Shown here one piece after another: positions 45,562 to 54,963 of a DNA stretch of 64,000 bases (positions are counted from its first letter, which is position 1; every line of letters begins with the position of its first letter). This DNA comes from CAZGUH01 sp964529005 (lineage in GTDB: Bacteria > Actinomycetota > Acidimicrobiia > Acidimicrobiales > Ilumatobacteraceae): contig CAZGUH010000001.1 in assembly GCA_964529005.1 (NCBI GenBank), positions 206,994-270,993 on the forward strand. Reading direction: 5' to 3'. Position numbers and translations under genes: made by a program. The notes under the pieces are model-generated. The model made no database searches, was not told where the DNA came from, and was given only the letters and a program-made list of their open reading frames with translations.

Positions 45562-45672
45562 CCGGGCGCGAGGGACCCGCTCGGCCGAGGTTCCGCTCAA
45601 CCTCGGGACTGCACGTGCCGATATCACGGAGTCGACGGGTGTCGGCGGGCGGACGACAGATCGGAGCGGGGT

Positions 45673-46865
45673 ATGCGAGGTGTGGGATTTCGCGGTGCGT
45701 TGCATCGCTTTCGGTACGTCGGCGTCGCGGCCGTCGTGCTGGCGGGCGCCGGAGGGGTCATCGGGGCACAGGCTGCCGCGCCGTCGTCGGGCCAGCCGAG
45801 CCTGTTCGTGCCGATCACGCCGGAGCGGGTGCTCGACACCCGCAACGGCATCGGGAGCCCGGTGGGTGAGCTCACCGGCTCGATGACGCTGTCGCTCGAC
45901 GATGTGGCGGGGATCCCCATCGACGCTACGGCGGTGTCGCTGAACGTCACCGTCGACGACGCGAGCGTCGCCAGCTACCTCACGATTCAGCCGGCGGGTG
46001 GCACGTCGGTCGTGTCGAGCGTGAACTTCGACGCGCACGAGGTCGTGGCGAACCAGGTGACCGTCGGCCTCAGCACGGAGGGCGACATCTCGATCACCAA
46101 CGCCGAGGGCAGCGTCGACGTGATCGTGGACGTGTTCGGCTACTACGTCGCCGGTGCGGCCGGAGGCACCGGGCCGGCCGGCCCGAAGGGTGATCAAGGC
46201 GANNNNNNNNNNNNNNNNNNNNNNNNNNNNNNNNNNNNNNNNNNNNNNNNNNNNNNNNNNNNNNNNNNNNNNNNNNNNNNNNNNNNNNNNNNNNNNNNNN
46301 NNAGGGCGATCCCGGCCCCGCTGGCGCGGACGGGGATGATGGCACGTCGTCGAAGGTCGTGATGTCCGGCTCGGCGGGTGAAGCAGCCATGACCACGATT
46401 GCCGGTGGCCTCGCGGGGACCGTCGCCGTGCTGCCGTTGAACGGAGCGGTCTCCACGGCCGAGAGCGGATCGGTGTTCGGCGGAACGGTCGACACGACCG
46501 CGAGCCCGTACCCTCAGACGTTCCCCGCCGACTTCACGCTGACCGACTTCGCGATGTCGTCGTCGCTCACTCAGGCGCTGAACCTGCTCGGCACGACCGT
46601 GACGATGTCCGCCCAGCTGTACACCAGCACGCTCGGCGACAACGTCATGTCTCCGGTTCCTGGCGCGTCGTGCGTCGCGTCTCCGGCATTGACCGGATCG
46701 GTGACCATCGGGACCATCGTCTCGTGCCGCACGTCCGGGTTGGCCATCCCCATCACGGCCGGGACGCGAGCGGTGATGGTCGTTTCGATTACCGCCGCCG
46801 GCCTCAGCCTGCTCAACACGGTGCAGGCCCAAGTGTCCACCAGCCTCGCCGGCGTCGCCGGCTGA
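45673..46865 (+). CDS. Exported collagen-like protein with BclB-type C-terminus, interrupted by an assembly gap
   Basis: Signal peptide (about 1-35), one LDTR...DVFGYYV module (about 45-160) like those of the subtilase, then G-x-y collagen-like triplets (GPAGPKGDQG) that run into 100 Ns. After the gap the triplets resume (GDPGPAGADGDDG) in another frame, so the gap length is nominal. The last ~160 residues resemble the C-terminal domain of Bacillus BclB exosporium proteins (VTMSAQLYTST, SIGTIVS, SLLNTVQAQVS patterns). Ribosome-binding site GGAGCGGGG precedes the ATG. Confidence 0.75.
46203..46302. other. Assembly gap (100 N)
   Basis: Exactly 100 undetermined bases inside the collagen-like triplets of the gene at 45673-46865. 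The reading frame differs on the two sides, so the true length is not 100, or not a multiple matching it. Confidence 0.97.
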
Positions 46866-46961
46866 CCCACCGGTCTACGGACGTACGCGTGCCTGGCTTG
46901 CTCGAGCCGGGCACCCGTACGCCGGACCGTGCTCGTGGGCGACGCGACCGGTCGCGCCGAG

Positions 46962-47033
46962 TGCGCCCCCAGGGATTCGAACCCTGAACCAATGGATTAA
47001 GAGTCCACTGCTCTGCCGTTGAGCTAGAGGCGC
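46962..47033 (-). tRNA. tRNA-Lys (anticodon CTT)
   Basis: 72 nt. Acceptor GCGCCTC pairs with GGGGCGC (one G-T), D arm GCTC/GAGC, anticodon stem GTGGA/TCCAT with loop CTCTTAA (anticodon CTT), T arm CAGGG TTCGAAT CCCTG, discriminator A. CCA is not encoded. Confidence 0.95.
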
Positions 47034-47099
47034 CGGTGTGCGGCCGGCAGTGTAGGGGGCACACCGCGTGCCCCCCAACTGGGCCGACCGCCCGGACGT

Positions 47100-47177
47100 T
47101 GGGGTGAGCGAGGGGATTCGAACCCCCGGCCTTCAGGGCCACAACCTGACGCTCTAACCGACTGAGCTACGCCCACC
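47100..47177 (-). tRNA. tRNA-His (anticodon GTG) with encoded CCA
   Basis: Acceptor GTGGGCG pairs with CGCTCAC; anticodon stem TCAGG/CCTGA with loop TTGTGGC (anticodon GTG). The 5' extra G (position 47177) opposite discriminator C (47103) is the histidine identity pair. CCA follows at 47102-47100. It lies 66 bases upstream of the tRNA-Lys gene. Confidence 0.94.
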
Positions 47178-47301
47178 ATGGGGGTCAGTAGTCTGCCACA
47201 GGTCGCCGCGAACAGGACAAAGGCATTGTCGGAGCGCGCCCCGCTCGACGGAATCCTTGGCGGGATAGACTGTCGCCAACGCTTTCCCACAAGGATGTGC
47301 C

Positions 47302-48675
47302 ATGAGCGCGACGACTTCCATCGTCACCGATCACCTGGTCTCCCGGGCCCGGCGGATCACGGCTCGCGAGCTCGACACCTACTCCCGGCGAACCGCCCGG
47401 TCGCAGCGGGCGAACCATCGGGCTCGCTCGGTGCTGCCGCTCGGCGTGCCGAGCAGCTTCCAGGCGTACGACCCGCATCCGATCGTGATCGCGCGCGCCG
47501 AGGGCGCGTCGATGCAGGACGTCGACGGCAACCGGTACGTCGACTTCGACATGGGCTTCGGCGCGCTGTTCGCCGGGCACGTCCACCCTGCGGTGCGCCG
47601 GGCGGTCGAGCGCCAACTCGACGAGGGGACGCTGTTCGTCAGCCCGTGCGAAGCCAACGCCGAGGTCGCCGAGTTGCTGCGCGCCCGCTACGGGCTGCCG
47701 ATGTGGCGCTTCACCAACTCGGGCACGGAGGCGACGATGGACGCCATCCGCGTCGCACGTGGCGTGACCGGCCGGGACAAGATCGTCAAGGTCGAGGGCG
47801 GTTACCACGGGCACCACGACGAGGTGATGATCTCGATGAAACCGCCGGTCGCGTCGGCTGGCCCTGCCAACGCGCCGGCGCCGGTTCCGGCGACGGCCGG
47901 CATCACGGCGGCGGTGCTCGCCGACACCATCGTCGTTCCGTACAACGACGCCGACGTGCTGGAGCGTGCGCTGGCGGGCGGCGACGTGGCCTGCTTCATC
48001 GTCGAGCCGGTGATGGAGAACATCGGCATCTGTCTGCCTCAACCGGGCTATCTGGAAGCGGTGCGCAAGATCACCCGGCGCTTCGGCACGTTGCTGATCT
48101 TCGACGAGGTCAAGACCGGCATCACCGCCGGGTGGTCCGGGGCGTCCGGCGTGCTGGGCGTCCAGCCCGACCTCGTCACGCTCGCCAAGAGCATCGGCGG
48201 CGGGCTGCCGATCGGCGCCTTCGGCGGCACGCGTGCGTGCATGGACGAGATCACCGCCGGGCGGGTGCTGCACCTCGGGACGTACAACGGGAACCCGCTG
48301 TGCATGGCGGCCAGCCGCGCCGTTCTCGCGGAGGCGTGCACGCCTGACGCCACTGACGCGGCGATCGCCCGCAACCGTCGCTTGCTCGACGCCTGCGATG
48401 CCGTGATCGCGGAGGCCGGCCTGCCGGCTCACACGGTGCAGTTCGGCGCCAAGGGGTGTGTCACGTGGTCCGCCCAACCGGTGAGCAACTACCGCGACTA
48501 CAAGGCGACCGACTTCGATCTCGCCTTCGCCCAGTGGATGCACGGCATCAACCGCGGCGTTCTCCTCCCGCCGGGCCTCGACGAGCAGTGGCTGATCTCG
48601 GTGTTGCACACCGACGACGACACGATGCGCTACGCCGAGGTGTTCGCCGAGTTCGTCGACGAGCTGACCGCCTGA
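47302..48675 (+). CDS. Class III aminotransferase, glutamate-1-semialdehyde aminomutase family
   Basis: 457-aa PLP enzyme. PLP lysine K296 in TLAKSIGGGLPIGAFGG, D268 in FDEVKTG, and NSGTEATMDAIRVAR at about 139-153. It resembles HemL but is longer and has changes such as NYRDYKATDFDL, so it may be a GSA-like aminotransferase with another substrate. A ribosome-binding AAGGA precedes the ATG. No other haem genes nearby. Confidence 0.82.
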   Translation: MSATTSIVTDHLVSRARRITARELDTYSRRTARSQRANHRARSVLPLGVPSSFQAYDPHPIVIARAEGASMQDVDGNRYVDFDMGFGALFAGHVHPAVRRAVERQLDEGTLFVSPCEANAEVAELLRARYGLPMWRFTNSGTEATMDAIRVARGVTGRDKIVKVEGGYHGHHDEVMISMKPPVASAGPANAPAPVPATAGITAAVLADTIVVPYNDADVLERALAGGDVACFIVEPVMENIGICLPQPGYLEAVRKITRRFGTLLIFDEVKTGITAGWSGASGVLGVQPDLVTLAKSIGGGLPIGAFGGTRACMDEITAGRVLHLGTYNGNPLCMAASRAVLAEACTPDATDAAIARNRRLLDACDAVIAEAGLPAHTVQFGAKGCVTWSAQPVSNYRDYKATDFDLAFAQWMHGINRGVLLPPGLDEQWLISVLHTDDDTMRYAEVFAEFVDELTA

Positions 48676-49482
48676 TCACCCCCAGCGTGTGCCGCCGCCG
48701 TAGTGGCTGGTGCGGATCGGCTGGTTCCAACGGCGGTTGCGGCGAGCCACACCCGACGCGACGAGGCAGCCGAGGCCTCCGCCCGCCATCACCAGAGCGA
48801 GGCCGGCGAGCAGCGGCAGCGAGTCCTTCGCCAGCTGCGGCGCCACACCTACCCACGGGTTGTCGCTCAACGCCGGGACGATGACGACCGGCACGACGTA
48901 GCCGAGCAGCACCAGCAGGGCTGCGAGCACCAGCAGGCCGAAGCCGACCGACCGCATGACGTCGAGCTTGTCCGGATGGGCGAGGAACCCGAGAACCACC
49001 AGCGCTGCGGCGGCGATCGCCGCGGCCGGCACCATCCAGGTCAGGGTCTGGCGGGCGATGTCGAGCGCCGTCACCCGCGGGACCGGGATGGTGATCGTGG
49101 GGATGTCCGCCGCAGCTTCGTTGCGCACGATCGGGACGAGCTCCTCGCCGGCGATCGTGACCTCGTCCTGCTTCTCGCCGATCAACCGCGCGTGCGCGTC
49201 CTCGATGATCGAGCCGAGCAGCTCCGCTCCCTCGGGGTGATTCGCCACCGCGGTGACGTTCTCGCGCATCTGCGCTTCGTCGACGTTCAGCCGCTGCGCG
49301 GTCTCGCGGGCGACGATGTCGATCAGCTCGCGCTTGATCGCCGAGTCCTTCAGCACCACCGACGCCAGGCTGTTGCTCTGCCCTGGCGAGAACGCGACGC
49401 GCTGGAGCCAGAAGCCGCTGATCGCAAGGCTCGCGCACGAACACGCCAAGGCGAACAGCATGCCGGCGAGAGAGCGACGCAT
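48676..49482 (-). CDS. Membrane protein of unknown function
   Basis: 268 aa (271 if it starts at 49491). N-terminal hydrophobic anchor (about 8-27), an external stretch of about 120 residues rich in charged helices (SAIKRELIDIVARETAQRL), then three membrane spans near 150-172, 180-205 and 225-245, and a basic tail ending RTSHYGGG. Not recognised. It abuts the aminotransferase convergently with no gap. Confidence 0.75.
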   Translation of the reverse strand: MRRSLAGMLFALACSCASLAISGFWLQRVAFSPGQSNSLASVVLKDSAIKRELIDIVARETAQRLNVDEAQMRENVTAVANHPEGAELLGSIIEDAHARLIGEKQDEVTIAGEELVPIVRNEAAADIPTITIPVPRVTALDIARQTLTWMVPAAAIAAAALVVLGFLAHPDKLDVMRSVGFGLLVLAALLVLLGYVVPVVIVPALSDNPWVGVAPQLAKDSLPLLAGLALVMAGGGLGCLVASGVARRNRRWNQPIRTSHYGGGTRWG

Positions 49483-49588
49483 CCGGGGCATTCTTGCCGA
49501 ACGGCGCGCCCGCGCGACGCACGGTCAGCGGCCCCCGCACGCTGCGCGGCAGCGTCGGTGTGCTGGCGCGGTCGTAGCCTTGGCCGTG

Positions 49589-50029
49589 ATGGCGTCGCCC
49601 GTGTCTGCCGCCGGTGATCACCGGCCTGGTTTCGGAGTCATGATGCGCCGGGCGTTGCGGCGTCGCTGCCCCCAGTGCGGCTCGCGGCGCACGTTCCTGC
49701 GCGGCTGGTTCCACACCCACCCGCGGTGCCGCACCTGCGGGCTGCGGTGGCGGCGCGGCCAGGTCGGCTTCGAGCTCGGCGCGGCGTCGATCAACGCGGT
49801 GATCACGCTCGGCGCTCTCGTCGTCGGCATGGCGATCGGCATCGCCGTCACCTACCCGGACGTCGCGGTCGTTCCGCTCGTGGTGATCCTCGGGGTGGCC
49901 GCCGTGGTCGTGCCCGTGCTGGCGTTCCCGTACACGTACACCATCTGGCTGGCCGTCGAGCTGGCCATGGAGCGGCCGAGCGCGGCAGAGCTGGCGGATG
50001 CCGCCGAGCACGCCGGCGCCGATGCTTGA
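49589..50029 (+). CDS. DUF983 membrane protein with zinc ribbon
   Basis: 146 aa. N-terminal CPQCGSRRTF...CRTCGLRW zinc ribbon, then two membrane spans (VITLGALVVGMAIGIAV and VVILGVAAVVVPVLAF). Function of DUF983 is unknown. ATG 49589 lies 8 bases after TAGCCT (49575-49580); the adjacent GTG 49586 is an alternative. Confidence 0.85.
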   Translation: MASPVSAAGDHRPGFGVMMRRALRRRCPQCGSRRTFLRGWFHTHPRCRTCGLRWRRGQVGFELGAASINAVITLGALVVGMAIGIAVTYPDVAVVPLVVILGVAAVVVPVLAFPYTYTIWLAVELAMERPSAAELADAAEHAGADA

Positions 50030-50054
50030 CCGAACTCCTGTTCGGAATTACCCT
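50026..50054 (+). promoter_or_regulatory. recA promoter
   Basis: TTGACC (50026-50031), 17-base spacer, TACCCT (50049-50054). The LexA operator lies within the spacer. It starts about 100 bases before recA, giving a leader with a ribosome-binding GAGAGG. Confidence 0.7.
50031..50044. promoter_or_regulatory. LexA operator (SOS box) of recA
   Basis: CGAACTCCTGTTCG, a perfect palindromic match to the Gram-positive/actinobacterial GAAC-N4-GTTC box, centred between the recA -35 and -10. Confidence 0.88.
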
Positions 50055-50161
50055 CGTGTCATTCGCTGACGCGGCAACCCTGTCACACCCCTTCCGTACC
50101 GTCGGCCCCATTCAGAGAACACGTCGTCACAGCCACTTCTGGCAGAGAGGTACGAGCGATC

Positions 50162-51198
<1,037 letters not shown>

Positions 51199-51199
<1 letters not shown>

Positions 51200-51651
51200 T
51201 GTCCACGCCGGCATCAGGCGGCGCGATCCCGCAGCGGCTCAGCCTCATCACGCTCGGCGTCCGCGACGTCGCCCGCTCGACGGCCTTCTACGAGGCGCTG
51301 GGCTGGGTGAAGTCCAGCGAGTCGCCGCCCGAGGTGTCGTTCTTCCCGATGGCTGGCGGCGTGCTCGCGGTGTGGGGACGCGGCGACCTCGCGGCCGACG
51401 CCGGCGTGACGGACGAGGGCGTCGGTTTCCGAGGGGTCGCCGTGGCGATCAACCTCGAGTCGGCAGACGCGGTCGATGCTGCCTATGCCACATGGGTCGC
51501 GGCCGGCGGCGCCGGCCTCACCGCCCCGCACGCCACCGACTGGGGTGGCTACACCAGCTACGTCGCTGACCTAGACGGCCATCTGTGGGAGATCGCCCAC
51601 AATCCGGCGTGGCCGCTCGACGAACGAGGCCTGCCCGTCCTGCCGGCCTGA
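51199..51651 (+). CDS. VOC-family (glyoxalase/bleomycin-resistance-like) protein
   Basis: 150 aa. Begins RLSLITLGVRDVARSTAFYEALGW, carries VYVADLDGHLWEIAHNP-type C-terminal metal and aromatic signatures, and so belongs to the vicinal oxygen chelate superfamily; substrate unknown. It overlaps the recA stop by one base (TGATG), suggesting expression from the recA promoter and thus SOS induction. Confidence 0.88.
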
Positions 51652-51750
51652 GGTCTGCTGCCTCCGACACGTGTCCTCGCCGCTGCCACGGGGGATGCGT
51701 GTCGGCGGCGGCAGGTGACGACGCTCATCCACCCCCTAACCTGGTGCGCC

Positions 51751-53184
51751 GTGGATCGCAGCTACGTCGTGCGCACGTTCGGGTGCCAGATGAACGAGCA
51801 CGACTCCGAACGGATCGCTGCGCTGCTCGAAGGCGACGGGTTGGTCCCGGCCACGAGCGAGGCCGACGCCGACGTCATCGTGCTCAACACGTGCTGCATC
51901 CGCGAGAACGCGGACAACAAGCTGTACGGCAACCTCGGCCACCTCAAGACCTGGAAGGCGCAGCGCGACGGCCGCCAGATCGTCGTCAGCGGCTGCCTGT
52001 CGCAGAAAGACGGCGATGGTGTCCGCCAGCGTGCGCCGTATGTCGACGTCGTCCTCGGCACCCACAACGTGCACCGCGCCGCCACCCTCGTGTCGGCCGC
52101 GCGCACCGCGGGGCCGATCACGGAGATCCTCGACGCGGCCGTCCTGGACGACCACGACGCGTTCCCGTCCGCCCTCTCCGCCAAGCGCGAGAAGAGCTAC
52201 ACCGCGTGGGTCACGATCCAGATCGGCTGTGACAACGCCTGCGCGTTCTGCATCGTCCCCGCCGTGCGCGGCGCGGAGGTCAGCCGCCCGTTCGACGAGA
52301 TCGTCGCCGACGTGCGTGCCCTCGCGGCCGACGGCGTCACCGAGGTCACGCTGCTCGGACAGAACGTCAACAGCTACGGCAGAGACCTCCAGCTGGCGGC
52401 CCGGCGCGCCGGCGACCCCGACGTTCGGGTCCGACCGCTGTTCGCCGATCTGCTGCGTGCGGCCGGCGCGGTGCCGGGGATCCGCCGCGTCCGGTTCACC
52501 AGCCCGCATCCGAAGGACATGCGGTCGGAGACGTTCGCCGCGATCGCCGAGACCGGCGCGGTGTGCGAGCACCTCCACTATCCGCTCCAGGCCGGCAGCG
52601 ACCGCGTGCTCGCGGCGATGCACCGCGGGTACACCGCCGAGCGCTATCTCGAACGGCTCGCCGAGGCGCGCGCCGCGATCGACGATCTCGCCGTCAGCAC
52701 GGACATCATCGTCGGCTTCCCGGGAGAGACCGAAGACGACTTCACCCGCACACTCGAGGTCGCCGCGGCGGCGGAGTACGACTTCGCCTACACGTTCATC
52801 TTCTCGCCGCGCCCCGGCACGGAAGCCGCGGCCATGACTGATCGCGCCGTCGACCCCGCGGTGGCGAGCGAGCGCTTCGAGCGGCTGCGCGTCGTGATCG
52901 AGCGCTCCGCGCTGGCCAAGCACCGCGCCCGCATCGGACGCCTCGAGGAAGTGCTCGTCGAAGGTCCGTCCAAGAAGGACCCGACGGTCACGTCCGGCCG
53001 GACCCGCCAGAACAAGCTGGTCCACTTCCGCCCTCCCAGCCCGCTGCGCGCCGGCGCGTACGCGCGGGTGGAGGTCGTCGGCGCGGCGCCGCACCACCTG
53101 CTGGGCGAGTTCGTCGAGCAGACCGCCGAGCCGTCGCACCGCGTGCGCATCCCGGTCACGGCGTTGTCGGCCGCGACAGGCTGA
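51751..53184 (+). CDS. miaB: tRNA-2-methylthio-N6-dimethylallyladenosine synthase MiaB
   Basis: 477 aa radical-SAM methylthiotransferase for A37. N-terminal cluster cysteines C12 (TFGCQMN), C48 (NTCCIRE) and C82 (GCLSQ); radical SAM CxxxCxxC at C160/C164/C167 (GCDNACAFC); C-terminal TRAM domain. GTG start 8 bases after TAACCT (51737-51742). miaA follows after 3 bases. Confidence 0.97.
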   Translation: MDRSYVVRTFGCQMNEHDSERIAALLEGDGLVPATSEADADVIVLNTCCIRENADNKLYGNLGHLKTWKAQRDGRQIVVSGCLSQKDGDGVRQRAPYVDVVLGTHNVHRAATLVSAARTAGPITEILDAAVLDDHDAFPSALSAKREKSYTAWVTIQIGCDNACAFCIVPAVRGAEVSRPFDEIVADVRALAADGVTEVTLLGQNVNSYGRDLQLAARRAGDPDVRVRPLFADLLRAAGAVPGIRRVRFTSPHPKDMRSETFAAIAETGAVCEHLHYPLQAGSDRVLAAMHRGYTAERYLERLAEARAAIDDLAVSTDIIVGFPGETEDDFTRTLEVAAAAEYDFAYTFIFSPRPGTEAAAMTDRAVDPAVASERFERLRVVIERSALAKHRARIGRLEEVLVEGPSKKDPTVTSGRTRQNKLVHFRPPSPLRAGAYARVEVVGAAPHHLLGEFVEQTAEPSHRVRIPVTALSAATG

Positions 53185-53187
53185 CCG

Positions 53188-54114
53188 ATGCCGGCTCGGC
53201 CACCGGTCGCTCTGATCGGGGCGACCGCGAGTGGCAAGTCCGCCGTCGCCCTGGCGGCCGCGCAGGCTGCCGGGCATCGCGTCGAGATCGTCTCGGTCGA
53301 CGCGATGCAGGTCTACCGGCGCATGGACATCGGCACGGCCACCCCGACGGCCGGTGAGCAGGCACTCGTGCCGCACCACCTGATCGACGTCGTCGAACCG
53401 AGCGAAGAGTGGACCGTCGGCCGCTTCCAGGAGGCATGGATGGCGTTGCGCGAGGAGATCGTCGGACGCGGCGCGCAGGCCCTTCTCGTCGGCGGCACCG
53501 GCCTGTACGTCCGAGCCGCGGTCGACGGCCTGGAGCTGCCGGGCGAATGGCCGGACCTGCGACGTGAGCTCGAAGCGGCCGCCGCACACGACGGACCTCG
53601 ACCTCTGCACGCCCGGCTCGCCGCGCTCGACCCGGCAGCGGCTGCCCGGATGGAGCCCACGAACACCCGGCGCATCGTGCGCGCGCTGGAGGTGTGCCTC
53701 GGCAGCGGCCGCCCCTTCAGCTCGTTCGGTGATGGCGTCGGCGCCTATCCCCCCTCGCCGGTCGTCCAGATTGGTCTGCGCTGGCCACGCCCGGTGCTCG
53801 CCGATCGGATCGCCGCAAGGGTGCGACGGATGATCGACGCCGGGTGGATCGACGAGGTGGCCGCCCTGCGGGCTGAGACCGCGCCGATGTCGCGCACGGC
53901 GCGCCAGGCGCTGGGCTACGGCGAACTGCTCGATCACCTGGACGGCCGCTGCTCGCTGGAGGTGGCCGTCGAGACGATCATCACCCGCACCCGCCAGTTC
54001 GCGGTTCGCCAAGACCGGTGGTTCCGCCGCGACCCTCGCATACGCTGGGTCGACATCACCGTCGATCCGGTGGCCGAGGCGCTGCCGATCGTCCTCGAGC
54101 ACCTCGCCGCATGA
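53188..54114 (+). CDS. miaA: tRNA dimethylallyltransferase MiaA
   Basis: 308 aa, makes i6A37, the substrate of MiaB. P-loop GATASGKS at 11-18, SVDAMQVYRRMDIGTA, HHLIDVV, LVGGTGLYV and the C-terminal TRQFAVRQDRWFRRD. The dapF ATG overlaps its stop (ATGA). Confidence 0.97.
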   Translation: MPARPPVALIGATASGKSAVALAAAQAAGHRVEIVSVDAMQVYRRMDIGTATPTAGEQALVPHHLIDVVEPSEEWTVGRFQEAWMALREEIVGRGAQALLVGGTGLYVRAAVDGLELPGEWPDLRRELEAAAAHDGPRPLHARLAALDPAAAARMEPTNTRRIVRALEVCLGSGRPFSSFGDGVGAYPPSPVVQIGLRWPRPVLADRIAARVRRMIDAGWIDEVAALRAETAPMSRTARQALGYGELLDHLDGRCSLEVAVETIITRTRQFAVRQDRWFRRDPRIRWVDITVDPVAEALPIVLEHLAA

Positions 54115-54914
54115 CCATCACCCTCGACAAGCACCAGGCGCTGGGAAACGACTTCCTCGTCTGCGACACCGCGCAGGCGCTGCCCGCCGTCGCGTGGGAT
54201 GTGCTCGCCCGCACGTGGTGCGATCGGCGGCGCGGCGTCGGCGCCGACGGCTTGCTGATGCTCACGATCGAGGGCGACGACGTGCTCACGATGGTGTTGC
54301 ACAACGCCGACGGCAGCCGGGCCGAGATGAGCGGGAACGGCATCCGCTGCCTGGCCCAGGCTGCGCATCGAGCGCAAGGCCGCAGCGGGCGGTGGACCTA
54401 CAAGGTGCAGACCGACGCCGGCGTCCGGACCGTCGACGTGATGCCCGTCTCGGCACGCGCCGTCGATGCCAGTGTCGACATGGGCGCCATCACCGCGACC
54501 GCGGAGGTCGAGGGCTGGTCGTCCGTCGGCGCCAACCCCGACCGGCCGGTGGCGCACCTCGACATCGGGAACCCGCACGTCGTGGTGTGCGTCGAGGACA
54601 CCACGACCGTCGATCTCGCCGCGATCGGCCGCCAGGTCCCGCAGGTCAACGTCGAGATCGTGTCGCCCGGTCCCGAGCCGCACGCCGTCACGATGCGGGT
54701 CCACGAGCGCGGGGCCGGCATCACCGAAGCGTGCGGGACGGGAGCATGCGCGAGCGCGTGGGCGGCCCGGTCGTGGGGAATCGTGCCGGCGTCCGCGACG
54801 GAAATCCTCGTGCACATGGACGGCGGGGATGCAAAGGTGCGAGTGAACGACCCTGCGCCGGGGCACCTCACCCTCGTGGGGCCGTCCGTGCACATCGCCA
54901 CCGTCACCCTGTAG
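54111..54914 (+). CDS. dapF: Diaminopimelate epimerase
   Basis: 267 aa, converts LL- to meso-DAP for lysine and peptidoglycan. Catalytic cysteines C80 (GNGIRC) and C208 (EACGTGAC). The start overlaps miaA (ATGA). Confidence 0.96.
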   Translation: MTITLDKHQALGNDFLVCDTAQALPAVAWDVLARTWCDRRRGVGADGLLMLTIEGDDVLTMVLHNADGSRAEMSGNGIRCLAQAAHRAQGRSGRWTYKVQTDAGVRTVDVMPVSARAVDASVDMGAITATAEVEGWSSVGANPDRPVAHLDIGNPHVVVCVEDTTTVDLAAIGRQVPQVNVEIVSPGPEPHAVTMRVHERGAGITEACGTGACASAWAARSWGIVPASATEILVHMDGGDAKVRVNDPAPGHLTLVGPSVHIATVTL

Positions 54915-54963
54915 CCGCTAGCACAGCGCCCGTGAGCGCCGCCGCCGAGAGGATGCGAACCCA

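Noticed and set aside
45673..46362. Frameshifted or short collagen-like gene
   Set aside because: The frame change coincides with the 100-N gap; triplets and the C-terminal domain resume after it, so one gene is more likely.
51652..51736. Terminator between the VOC gene and miaB
   Set aside because: GACACGTGTC and a later CGTGTC can pair, but the arms are short, far apart and lack a T tract.
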